64,000 nucleotides of DNA. Origin: Penium margaritaceum (Eukaryota > Streptophyta > Zygnematophyceae > Desmidiales > Peniaceae). The translations under genes were made by a program, and so were the position numbers. This document shows positions 31,352 through 42,070 of this stretch, piece by piece. The notes below the pieces were generated by a model, which saw nothing but the letters and a program-made list of their open reading frames with translations, was not told the DNA's origin and ran no database searches. The number at the start of each line of letters is the position of its first letter. Position 1 is the stretch's first letter. The DNA lies in NCBI GenBank assembly GCA_023375785.1, contig SZWC01004981.1, positions 90,255 through 154,254 of the forward strand. The letters are read 5' to 3'.

Positions 31352-33100
31352 TGGACAAGACCTCTAGACCGTTCCATTGCACAGATCTCCCACTTGTAGT
31401 TGGAGTGGTTCTCGGAGTCTCCGTATTTGCAATCTCCCGTCGATGGGTTTTCCATCAAACATCCCTCGTTCGGTCTGCAAACCCAGTTTGCGAACCATGT
31501 CTTTGCTCACAAAGCTTTGTGAAGCCCCTTCCATCCAAAAGTGTCGGTATCTATATGCGGCTCTTATATTCTCGAGGCTGAAAATTTAGGAGTATCGCCG
31601 ATTGGTCTTCCTCGTACCCCTTGTCAAACTTCGCGATCTTGTAAACCCTCTACGGCGGTGTAGGCCGTTTAGAGGGGCGATCATTCGCTGTAGATCGCTC
31701 TCTGGGGACAAGAGTTGTACCTTTCACTCCTCACCTTTGTTGTTTTCTGACTTATTTTTTTGTGACTTCCCCCCCTTTTTTTTCCTGCTGCTTGTCCCGA
31801 AATTTGTGAGCAATGTACCTGACATTTCTAGAGTTGTAGCAGGTTCGCGTTTCCCTCTGGTCCATGTTGTCCACTTCCATCAGAGTCGAGGAGTCAGCCA
31901 ACCGGTTTTTTTCATTTCCACAAAAGTTGTGGTTAGGAGTCGCCAGTCGTAGGATTCCTGGATCCGAGCATTGTAGTTGACAATGTCGATCCGTTCTACT
32001 AATCCGATCATCTGCAATAAGTCATTTTGGATGCCAAAAATGACGACCTCTTGCCGGATATCTCGCCTGAGGCCGTTGTCGTAGTGAAAACAAAGTCATT
32101 TGAGGGCGATGTTTTCTCCCAATATGATCTCACAAAATCTCTCCGTGTACTCTGCCACGTTGGACTACTGACGGAGACGCTAGAGTTTGTACCGTGCGTC
32201 GGAGTTTTTGTTCAGTCGTCCAAAATGTGCGAGCATCACGCGCAAAAACTGGTTCCAGAGGTTTGGTGGCGTCAACGAGTCTTACTACTATGGTTTGATC
32301 TGCTCGAATGGTAGAATGCCTACGTCCTATGATATGAGACGGGCATCAATGGCCGTTGATGATGCTCTGTCGGTCTCTTACTGCCGTTGGATGGTTTTTT
32401 TATCAAACCACCGACTTAGTGCCGTGCCACGCAAAAGCACGGCCGCGAGGTCAATTTTATCTTCCTTGACCCCAGCAGTGGTGAAGTACACCTCCAAACT
32501 CATCAGCCACATCCAAACAGTCAATCCCTTTGAGGTTGCAGGATCAAACGGTTCTGGTGGAGTCGGACGAATTTTGGGTTAGCTCAAGAGTTGGGAATTT
32601 CTCTCGACGAGCACCGCTTCTTGTGCTCTTCTATTGCGAAGAGCCTCCATCGGGACGTTGAGTCGTTGGAGCATATTGCTATTGATCCCTTTTGGGGAAG
32701 AGATCCGGTTTGCATGTTCCTCGTTGATCCGCAATTGTTGCCCAGTGCCACCTATTGTCCATACTGTCGTCATTGAGACTACTGGTAAGGACGGCTGGTT
32801 TACCGCCATTGAGTCCGCGACCGGGTTGGTCGTCAAAGCCGTTGGGGTTTGTCCAACTATTGCATAGCCTGCTATGCAAGCATTCGCTGTCGCTTCAGAG
32901 TTCACGTGCATCGGCACGTTCTGCTCTTGCATTGTCGAAGTCTTCGTCGAAGACCCGCTACTGGTCATTAGTTGCGTTCACTTGCCTCATGTCGTAATCG
33001 TGAAGTCTCTGAAATCCTGACGTGCGAGATACGCTGATGGCTTGTGCAAGGTAGTCCTCCGGATGGATAAAGTAGTTGGATGCCTCTCCAGCATCACTGC
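31352..33100 (-). pseudogene. gypsy B gag region, poorly preserved
   Basis: Lies between the primer site and the protease, where gag is expected. The frame 32968-32579 (MTSSGSSTKTSTMQEQNVPM, later INEEHANRI..PKGINSNML, LNVPMEALRNRRAQEAVLVE) has a coiled-coil-like end. 31.4-32.5 kb contains only short frames. I could not place a zinc knuckle with confidence. Confidence 0.55.
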
Positions 33101-33112
33101 GCTCTGATACCA
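33101..33112 (-). other. primer-binding site of gypsy B (initiator Met tRNA type)
   Basis: The plus strand reads GCTCTGATACCA, i.e. TGGTATCAGAGC on the minus strand. It lies two bases inside the 5' LTR end at 33115 and is the exact plant-type initiator-methionine primer site. Confidence 0.9.
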
Positions 33113-33114
33113 AG

Positions 33115-33664
33115 TGTTATGCAGAACGAAACGTAGATGGTGAAAAGGTAGAAGTTGCGAGGCAGAACGTGATTCAGAAATTGGGACACTTGACCAATTT
33201 ATAATCAGCGGTAAGTGTACTTTTAGTGACAATTGTCAAAATGATCGAACATACATATACAAGTGTTGAGTTAAGGATGAGGCATGGTCACGGTCGTTGG
33301 GTTCATTGTTGAGCGACGCGTGCGGAGTTGCGTTAGAAGTGTCGGATTTGAGAAGGTCCGCCGAGAAATTGGGGGTCTTTGAAAATCGATGGTGAATATG
33401 CGAGATGCATCTTTATAAACCCAGATTTGTCTCAGTGCGTCAAGAAGTCGACCGAAAGCTTGTGATGTTTCTGTTGTAGATACGCGAGAGCGGTCAAGTT
33501 TTTCAGAAGGTTCGGGAAGTTTCACCGAGGGCCGGGCCAGCTGGCCGGTTTACCCTCGACCGTCGGAGAGAATGTCGCAGTCTCCCAACGCGATGGGCTG
33601 TTTTTGTAGTGACAAAAATACCACTCGGAAATATAAGGGACTCGTGTACGTCTGCTATGTGACA
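33115..33664 (-). repeat. 5' LTR of gypsy B
   Basis: Plus-strand ends are TGTTATGCAG and CTATGTGACA, 550 bp, matching 24312-25560 apart from the nested insertion. A TATA-like TTTATAAAG on the minus strand (about 33411-33419), also present in the other copies, marks a probable promoter in the LTR. Confidence 0.9.
33411..33419 (-). promoter_or_regulatory. TATA-like box in the gypsy B LTR
   Basis: The minus strand reads GGTTTATAAAGATGCATC. The equivalent place in the 3' LTR (about 25308-25316) reads GGATTTATAAAGATGCATG, and the related LTR at 33968-34522 has TTTATACAAATGCATC. Conservation among copies supports a core promoter element; the transcription start is not visible. Confidence 0.45.
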
Positions 33665-33967
33665 CAATGTCCACAGATAAGTAAAACCCTAAAACCTCGT
33701 GTGTAATTAGGAGGTGGGTTTGTCCATCGTTTGTACATCAAACATGGGTAAACATTATTTCCCAAGTGAGAACAATGACAAATGTGGAGTTTTCAACTCC
33801 CCATTCTTCAAGTGCCGAGGATTTGGCTAAAATCATCGCCGCTCAAAGAACCCCTTCTCCCCGCCCCTACAGGCCTCTTGCCACCAGTTCGATCGCTGCC
33901 CTCAACCACGAGGGCCTCAATCGGCGGGCTGGTGAGTGGGTTGGTGGGCTGTTTAGGGGGGAGAGGA
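33665..33967 (+). other. flank with purine tract before an LTR relic
   Basis: No coding match. It ends in a run close to TTTAGGGGGGAGAGGA (33952-33967) directly before the LTR at 33968, so this may be the 3' internal end of a largely lost plus-strand gypsy copy. Confidence 0.45.
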
Positions 33968-34522
33968 TGTTACGTACCAAACATACATGAGTCCCTAATA
34001 CATTTGAGTGGGTATTTCTGTGATTACACAAATAGCCCTCCGCACTTTGAGACCTCGATTTTCACTGCGACGGTCAAGGGCATTTCGGCCAATTGCCGTC
34101 ATCCTCCGGCAAACCTTCTCGCATTTCCTGACAAATCCGACCATTTTTTATAATCATCCACAGAAGTGCGACGACCTTAAATCTAGATAGGTCTCGACGC
34201 ATCCAGACCTATCTAGATTTATACAAATGCATCTTGCATATCCGCGGTCGATCCTTGAAGCCCTCCAAATCCTTGGCGGAGCTTCTTGAATCTGACCACC
34301 CACAATGCAACTCCACACGCGTCAATCGAGGATCGATGTAACGACCCAAACTATGTCTCATTTGTAGCACAACACTTGTATATGTGTGTTTGAACATTTT
34401 GACACTTTTCATTGAAGTACACATATTGCTAACTATAATTTGCTCAAGTGTCCCAAAATCTCAACCATATTCTACCTCGCAAGTTTTACATGTTCACCAT
34501 CTACGCTCCGTTCGGCATAACA
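33968..34522 (+). repeat. LTR of the gypsy B family, opposite orientation
   Basis: Starts TGTTACGTACCAAAC and ends TTCGGCATAACA, 555 bp. It is collinear with the reverse complement of 33115-33664 (shared GAGTCCCT, GAGTGGTATTT-type block, GTGTGGAGTTGC, GGGACACTTGA). A 15 bp-arm perfect hairpin (AAATCTAGATAGGTC) lies at about 34177-34218, near the TATA position. No second LTR or coding region accompanies it. Confidence 0.8.
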
Positions 34523-34991
34523 AGGGGGGGCGGGGGGGAATTGCCGGCAGTTGACAAAGTGCCAAACAACATTTCCATCACACAAAAAATGCCCCCGCTG
34601 CCCCCCCCCCCCCCCCCCCCCCACCCCTCCAATGAGGCCCTCCATTGTGACGACCGCAATGGAGGGCCACGATCTACCACCGCATGCCCAATTTCACCAT
34701 GCTCGAGTAGCGACATGCATCCCTTTTCAAACACGTGGAAACCGTTTGGCGCATGCGGCCTATTCTTGAGAGGTGGGGACGAATGGGGCTTCTTGTTCCG
34801 ACGGAGGGACCAGTGGGGTTTTTTTTCTAATGAAGGGGCACAGTAGGGACAAGGATGAAAAAACGCGGGGTAATCGGCGTTCTTACCTATTCTTTTACTT
34901 TGCCTCACGATCGTTGACTCTTGGATTTTTTTCATCTACCCAAATTTCCCTTCAAAATCGACAATTAAAAATATTTCCATGCAACCCACCT
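34523..34991. other. spacer with homopolymer tracts
   Basis: Contains G-rich (34523-34541) and C-rich (34590-34625) homopolymer-like tracts and no coding match. Confidence 0.5.
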
Positions 34992-35590
34992 TGTTACGCT
35001 GAGCAGAATGTGGATGAATCACAAGGATGGGGTGCGGAACAGATTACGACTTAAGGGGTTGGGACAGTTGAATAATTCATGTTCAACAATGGGTGAACTT
35101 TGATGACAAGTATCAAATACGTGTCAGATTTGCTTGCCATGTAGATTGGCAAGCAACAGAATGAGGAGTATGTTGAATCTTGGGTGCTCGAGTCGAGTGA
35201 TGCGTGTGACGTTGTGTCGTGAGTGATTGCTTCAAGAAGCTCCGTCGAGAACTCGGTGCGTTTCACGAACATCGAGGCCTGGACTCACAAGATCATGTCA
35301 CCATCCATAAGTCAACCAAAAAGCATTGAAACATTGATATGGCTCGTGAAATCTCTGTCGATCCGTTGGGAAAGTGATCAAATAGATCCAGACCTTCGAA
35401 AGCATATTGGAGGTCGAGGCAAGTAGGTGACATGCCCTTGGCCGAATGGCATGAAAATACTTGGGCCAACATACTGTGGGCCACAAATGAAAGGACACAA
35501 ATGCCCACTTGCAGAGTTTAGGGACTCATGTACATCTCGGACGTAATGCTTTCCCTCTATTTAGTTGTGTTTTCCCAACGCGCTAATAAG
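34992..35590 (-). repeat. diverged gypsy B-family 3' LTR with a stub of internal sequence
   Basis: The plus strand starts TGTTACGCTGAGC and ends GGACGTAATGC near 35550. TTCCCTCTATTTAG then matches the purine tract and first internal bases beside the gypsy B 3' LTR (25561-25600). The internal stub stops where the copia relic at 35598 begins, so the copia insertion or a deletion truncated it. It is more diverged than the other copies, hence older. Confidence 0.7.
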
Positions 35591-35597
35591 GAGAAAC

Positions 35598-36653
35598 TAC
35601 TAGGAGGCTTCCTAACCTTGCTATCGCTGGCATGAAGACACTATCCTGTCTGCTAACGCACTAGCAAGTATGTGGGTGATGCAATAGTAAGGGTTAGGAT
35701 AGGGAGACATGCAAAGTCTCCTAGGCTCCAACAGCTTAGTAATGTGAAAATGAACAACAGCCAACGAGCACATTGTATGAATACCTGCCGCGGTGCCAGA
35801 CAGGTGACGCATGCGGTAGTGTCACTTTGTCCTAAATCTGGCCCAAATTCATTATTAAGGCCATAACTCCATGCACAAGTGTTCCACCGTTGGAACCTAA
35901 CAATGTAGAATCTTGAGGCGGAAGCAACAACTGGTCACTTGCACATGTCTAGCACAAATAAATAGACGCAAAATACAAATGATTCGCAAGAGCCATTCTG
36001 CCAAGAACACTCTAGCACGTGAAGAAAAACCACATAGCACCCCAACAAGTACCCACGATGTCGCGGTATCATTCTTGTAGTCGCTGTGGATGGGATCACC
36101 ATACACCAGTACTTTGATGCCAACTGGATTCGTATAAGGGATCTATACGAGCATGGACACAGCCGAGTGGTCGTAGTAAGATTTATGGGCATACGGGGAC
36201 AGGTCAACTCACAACACTCTACCATGACCCAATGGTATGCATGTCCATACACATGTAAAATTAACATAGGTGTGCAACAAAATGCTCGATAGTTCATGCT
36301 GACTCACCTCGCTCTCACCCACCCTTAGGCAAGGGGCAAAGTTTGTTAGAACGAATGGCCATGATGAACTTTCTGTGCGCCGCTACTTAGTCTAGAACTC
36401 ATACCACCACATGTTCGCACTGACCTAGATGATGGAGATGACATGTCGCTCCAAAAGATCACGTAAAAATCCATTCTCAAGAGAAATCTTCTTAATACAT
36501 GCATGCAAGACAGCATTCCTCTACATTTGCAAGAAAACTTCTGTTGTCACAGGGTGGAACGATGCAAGGCATTAACTGACGCAAGTAACAAAATAGACAT
36601 TGCATCCACACCGGCTCAGCAGCCCTTGTCCCCAGCGTACATACTAAGCTGCT
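35598..36653 (-). mobile_element. decayed copia fragment: 3' LTR plus end of pol
   Basis: 35598-36216 aligns with the copia A and copia B LTRs in reverse orientation (landmarks CGCACTAGCAAG, CAAAGTCTC, GAATACCTGCCGCGG, GAGCATGGACACAGCCGAGT). It is followed by the purine tract CTCTACCATGACC and by RNase H-end sequence matching copia B (CAAGGGGCAAAG, GAACGAATGGCCATGATGAA) up to about 36653. It is heavily decayed. At the place where copia B carries a MITE, this copy is uninterrupted. Confidence 0.8.
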
Positions 36654-37150
36654 AATGTGCTACATGCACTGACCAAGATCCTACATCCTTTATGCATTCG
36701 GAAGGCATATATGCCCAATCACCCCGAATCCATACACTTGATAATGTGTGTACACAAATGAAAGATATGGTGAGGATACTTCCAGGGGAAGAACCTAGCA
36801 AATTGTTCATGTTTCCCAGAAATTCCTGGTTATAATTATGTTCACAGTTAGTTTCGTGTACACAACAAAAAGAAGTGCTGAAATTTTGTTTGAGAAATAG
36901 ATGCAATTTATTTTGTTTTAATTTGATTCTCTAAAACAAGTGTCCATAAAACTAAAGAACATGTTATTTCACTCAGGTACCTATTTTGTGCTTTGAGTCA
37001 TCTTCATCTTATCATTGAGAGTAAGTCGCTGACGCTGAATTGTACTACTATTGCATGCTCCCAATTGATAATGTTTTAGTAAGGATGAATCAAAACATTG
37101 CATTTTTTCAATTAATGTTTATTTGTCGCTATACATGTTTTTTGGGCAGT
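36654..37150. other. AT-rich spacer, no gene seen
   Basis: Lower GC than its surroundings, with only short frames and no repeat structure until the satellite begins at about 37151. Confidence 0.6.
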
Positions 37151-38849
37151 GTAGCTAGAGTAGGGTCATGTCGGTACAATAGTGTACACGTACACTAGTT
37201 TGTGTTTTTGATGGAACGCACAATACACTCCATGCTTTACTCCCTGGTTTTACTCGGGTTGTTTGGGAGGGGAGGAGCGGACGACAAGAACTTCCTGGGG
37301 GGGGTTTGTTGTCCGTGTTTCAACATATTCTTTCTCTCGCTTTCTCGATCGCTCCCCCCCACCCCACTTGAGTACAGAAGTGTATCGCGGAGGTATATTG
37401 GATAGTGTAGCTGGAGTAGGGTCGTGTCGATACACTAGTGTATTTTTTCAATCGAATGCATGGTACACTCCCCGCTACACTCCCCCAATACACTCGGGTG
37501 TTTGGGGGAGGGGGAGCGGACGACGAGCACTTCCCGGGGGCGTTTGTCGTTCGTGTTCCAACATGTTCTTTCTCTCGCATTCTCATTCGCTCCTCCCCCC
37601 CCCCCCCCCAATTCAAAAGTGTTTCGTGGAGATTTATTGGATAGTGTAGCTGGAGTAGGGTCGCGTCAATACACTAGTGTACAAACACACTAGTGTTTTT
37701 TTTTGTGAAACGCACAATACACTCCCCACTACACTCCCCACTACACTCCCCACTACACTCCCCCAATACTCTCCAGGTGTTTGGGGGTGGGGAGCAGATG
37801 ACAAGCACTTCCCCGGAGGGGGACGTTCTTCGTCCATTTTGCAACATACTCTATCTCTTGCTTTCTTGTTCCCCCCTCGCCCCCCAGTCCCCTGAGTACA
37901 AGAGTGTTTTGCGGAGGTGTATTGGGTAGTGTAGCCTGAGTAGGGACTGATACACTAGTGTACAAATACATTAGTGAATTTTTCCGATCGAACGCACGAT
38001 ACACTCTCTGCTACACTTCGTCAATACACTCGGGGTGCTTGGGGGGAGGACAACGAGTACTTGGGGGGGGGGGGGGGGGGGTGTCATCAGTATTACAACA
38101 TATTCTTTCTCTCGCTTTCTCGTCCCCCCCCCCACCCTCCCAAGTACAAAAGTGTATCACGGAGGTATATTGGATATTGTAGCTCAAGTAGGGTCACCTC
38201 GATACACTAGTGTATAAATAAACAAGTAAATTCTTTTTTATCAAACACACAATACAATCCCCTCTACTCTCCCCCAATAAACTCAAGGTGTTGGGGGAGG
38301 GGAGGGAGATCGGACGACGAGCACTTCCCGGGGGGCGTTCGTCGTCCGTGTTACAACATATAAATTCTCTCGCTTTCTCGTTTGCTCCCCCCCCCCCACA
38401 CCTCCCCAAGTACAAAAGTGTATAGCAGAGGTGTATTGGATAGCGTAGCTGGAGTAGGGTCGCCTTGATACACTAGTGTACAAATACACTAATGCAATTT
38501 TTTGTTCGAAAGCACAACACTCCCCGCTACATTCCCCCAATACACTCGGGATGTTTGGGGGGAGGGGTGGAGCGAATGACGAGCACTTCCCGAGGGGTGT
38601 TTTTCATCCGTGTTGCAACATCAACACATTCTATCTCTCACTTTCTCGTTCGCTCACCCCCCCGCACCCCCTCCCCCCTCGAGTACAAAAGCATAACGTG
38701 GAGGTGTATTAGGTAGTGTAGCTGGAGTTGGGTCAAGTGGATACACTATTGTACGTATACACTAGTATACTTTTTTGATCGAACGCACGTTACACTCCAC
38801 GCTACACTCCCCCAATACTCCTTGGGGTGTTTTGGGAGGGGGGGGGGGG
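37151..38849. repeat. tandem array of about seven ~260 bp satellite units
   Basis: Units start with GTAGCT(G/A)GAGTAGGGTC at about 37151, 37407, 37646, 37931, 38179, 38445 and 38718 (spacing 239-285 bp). Each contains ATACACTAGTGTA, a CGATCGAACGCA-like block, CACTCCC repeats, a G-run, GACGAGCACTTCCCGGGG, CTTTCTCTCGCTTTCTCG and a C-run. Length varies mainly in the C- and G-runs and in a local CACTACACTCCC triplication near 37730. No coding potential is convincing. Confidence 0.9.
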
Positions 38850-39159
38850 ACTCAGGAAATACTATGTTGTGTAAATGACACATACGAACCGATCAAGGTG
38901 TCAAGATGAATCAAACTTGTGGCCTTTTTCTTCTAGAAACGTCTAGTATTGGGTTTCAGCACGAGTTTAGGCAAATACTACGACTTACACAACTNTTTGG
39001 GGGGGGGGGGGGGGACTCAGGAAATACTATGTTGTGTAAATGACACATACGAACCGATCAAGGTGTCAAGATGAATCAAACTTGTGGCCTTTTTCTTCTA
39101 GAAACGTCTAGTATTGGGTTTCAGCACGAGTTTAGGCAAATACTACGACTTACACAACT
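38850..39159. repeat. exact 145 bp duplication around a single N (assembly join)
   Basis: 38850-38994 and 39015-39159 are identical over 145 bp, each preceded by a TTTGGG and G-run. They are separated by the N at 38995 and G-run sequence. This looks like two contig ends covering the same locus that were joined rather than merged. Confidence 0.85.
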
Positions 39160-39944
39160 ACCCACATCAATTTGGGAAGGCAGAAATGGGCAAACTAAGT
39201 ACAACTTCTACAGTTTCAGGTTTAAAAAAACTTCATAACGTAAGCAATGATTTGCATGTTGAATTCCATTTCAAGAGAATCTGCTCTTGTTCACTAGGGA
39301 CTTAGTGATCAAAGAAGTGCACATACACAAGTGGACTTCTAGTATGTAGAGTTCTTAGGGATCTTGTGTACATCGCTAATGTAGTGTATTAAAGAGTCAT
39401 TTAACCATAACTCAGGTGGATGCATCAGTTTCTCCACCATATGGATCGGCGAGGTGCTGGAATCACATCCCACCTTGCACGTGATGACTTATATGTTCAT
39501 TTTTCTGGATGAATGTTTAAATTCGCAGGAGAATGTCTAATCTACCTTCATGGAATCCAAACAGATTTTCATGTTTTTCACGTGAATGGCGGAGTTATTG
39601 TTCACCATAATGACCGTCACGACATAGCTAGAATTGGGTCCATCATCAGAGTTCAAGGATTCAACCATTGATGCAGTGCGGGGCATGCGTTTCACATGTT
39701 CAATCTGCTGGCCCAAGACCAAATTCCTCTTTTCTGAACACTCCATCTCATCATCATCTGCTGGAGTCTTCATTCTCCTCCATATCCCACCTCCCACTCC
39801 CTTGCTACTTGGAAAATACTACCCACATGCCTTATCATGCGCAAACATCTGTGCAGCAACATCAAACCATTGTAGGGGCACTCATTCAAGCCTAACTTGT
39901 TTCAGGTTCTTGCAGTGAAGTTCTCTGGTGACATTCTCATATGT
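39160..39944. other. 3' flank of MULE copy 1
   Basis: Only short frames. The minus-strand frame 39537-39797 (DDDEMECSEKRNLVLGQQIE) is unassigned. The element's left terminal repeat should be here or just beyond, but I cannot place it. Confidence 0.4.
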
Positions 39945-41311
39945 CTAGTGGTTCAACCGTATGCCACTTTGTTCACGCAGACCATGAACAGTTTTCCAAT
40001 GTGTAGTGATGTTCGCAAGCATGGAGCAAACTTGTACACGTGAGAGATCTCCCATCATGCAGTTGTCCCATGAAAGAGAAGGCGCAATGAATTCATGGAG
40101 CTGCAAATGCCCCTGTAGTCTTGACAAGCATGCAGCCACCTTCCGTTCATCCTCTCCAAACACCAAGGCATACGCCGCAGGCATGGCATTGTCGTTCGTG
40201 TACAAAGATTGCATGATCAGTAGGACTTTCTTGTGATCATTCTTCAGGTGGGTCCCGACCATCACAAGCACATGTCAAGTGTTCTCAAAACCTTTGCGAC
40301 ATGCACCCAGTGTGAAAAACACCCGGTTGAATGCGCCAGTTTACTGGTCCTTCTCATCCGTTGAGATGGCCAGCGGGTCCACCATCATGAGCTGCATGAA
40401 AGAGCAGGTTTGGCAATTAGTGGAGGAGTGGACACAGAATAGAGGCGTGGTAAAAGACATTTAAAACATGAAGAAAGAAATGGGTAGAAACGTACCTCAT
40501 CCACACATCCAGGGAACATGCTCCACGAGTCCTCCGTCTTGCTGTACATCATCTCTAGGCAGGCCTTCTTCGCGCGGTATAGGGTGGTGTACAGGAATTT
40601 CTCCCCGACCTTCGTGATGACTACCTACAGTGCCTTTGGTGTTGTCGACGGGTCCTTTGTGAGGGTACTTTGGACGTTCCATGCAACCCATCGTGTGGAT
40701 CACACAAGGTTACCTCGGCTAACTCCATGGTCACAGAGGTGGCCGTCCGTGAATGAGGTGATCCTGAAGGAACCAGACCTCTTGCTGAACGCTGCACAAA
40801 CTATCCACGGTTATTTCTTGGCAACGTACTGCTTGCAGCATACCACAAAGTATGTGCGGTTGCTTTTCAGCCACCTCAGCAACATGTGGTTTTCAACCGC
40901 GTATTCGTCTACAACAGCTTTGCACGCAACCATGGTCTCAAAGGACGAGCCACCGGTGAAGTCAATCGCAGCCTTTCACTTCTTTGGGACTGCATATACC
41001 GGGGTTGGCTTGGCGATGCTGGGGGGGGAAGCCTTCGCCTTGGATTTGGCGCCCTTGGTCACATCATCGGACCTGGTGGGCTGGCCCTTTCTTGACTGCA
41101 CTTGACCGCCTATATGCGACATCCTGAGAGGAACGTCGGCTGTAGAGAATGAAGCATTGTCGCCTGCAATGCACGGAGCATCATGATCTGCATCCAGAGG
41201 ATATGGTCGCATTAAGCAGGATATATCAGTCACCTCGTTGTCCCTGTCATCGGATGGAAACCAGGATGATGTGACAGCTCCACCAGCTGTTTGCTACATG
41301 TTCCCCGCCAT
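39945..41311 (-). pseudogene. MULE (MuDR-type) transposase, copy 1, truncated
   Basis: The start is placed at MAGN (41311) by alignment with copy 2. It holds the N-terminal variable region, the MuDR DNA-binding region (HMLLRWLKSNRTYFVVCCKQ, then PWIVCAA and GSFRITSFTDGHLCDHGVS), the linker ending SWSMFPGCVDE before an intron, and the first catalytic block VGTHLKNDHKKVLLIMQSLY, then AYALVFGEDER. In this copy the residue before the usual DGTHL Asp reads VGTHL, so the first catalytic Asp seems lost. The SWIM zinc finger and C-terminal half are missing. Several in-frame stops. Upstream flank (41312-42066) is also collinear with copy 2. Confidence 0.8.
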
Positions 41312-42070
41312 CGGGAGAAAACGTGGTCACCTCTTGCAGAGAACATGGCACTAAACAACTTGGATACCCCCATTTTGTCCCCCATGCGCGTTCAACCAAG
41401 GCCTCGTCAAGGGGTGCAAGATCATCGATGGTGAGCAACACCACAATGGCTAGCAAGGCCAGAACCCCCATGACGCGCATGCCTCGCTCTCAAACACATG
41501 TTTTTCCACCGCAGGTTTGAGAGCAGCCAAGGGACTCGCATGGTAATCGTGAATCATGGGAGGCACATTGCAACTGAGGACACCGGCACTATTTGCAACG
41601 AGACAGGCTGTCAAGTCATAAAAGAATTCACACAAAGTCAGGGATGCGTTACAAGCAGACCAGTCTGCGAGCCGGTAAACTTCCAGGAGCCTTCAATCAC
41701 ATCAGTTGGGTAATGCAATCATCCATATGGTGTGCAATGCCTAGCTACGAGACGAAGGCCTTGCAATACGAAATGCGATACTCCCTATGTATGGCCTCAG
41801 TTACCTATCGAACCAAGTGAATTGCATTCCATATTACGCGTCTCATCACCGATGCTTCAATCTACCTCAAATTTGTCAAAAACATGAAATATATGTTAGA
41901 CATGCCCGTAACGGACAATAACATAGGGCACAGTTGTCATTTTGTTTTTGACCATGTGCACCGTTGACATTTTCGTTTTCGACTATGGACACCGTTGACA
42001 TCTCATTTTGACTATGGACACCACAGTCTTTTCTTTTTCTTACTATGGACACCGCTGATCTATTGACTTA
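41312..42070. other. 5' flank of MULE copy 1 with subterminal repeats
   Basis: 41500-41720 aligns with 47850-48075 of copy 2 (shared CATGGGAGG(C/T)ACATTGC, GGATGATGCAATCA-type blocks), so both flanks belong to the element. 41960-42066 holds about four units built on GACTATGGACACC(G/A), matching the array at the right end of copy 2. Confidence 0.7.

Noticed and set aside
37151-38849. CRISPR-like array
   Set aside because: Units are directly contiguous with no unique spacers; it is a satellite.
40518-41105. 195-codon plus-strand frame
   Set aside because: Antisense shadow of MULE copy 1.
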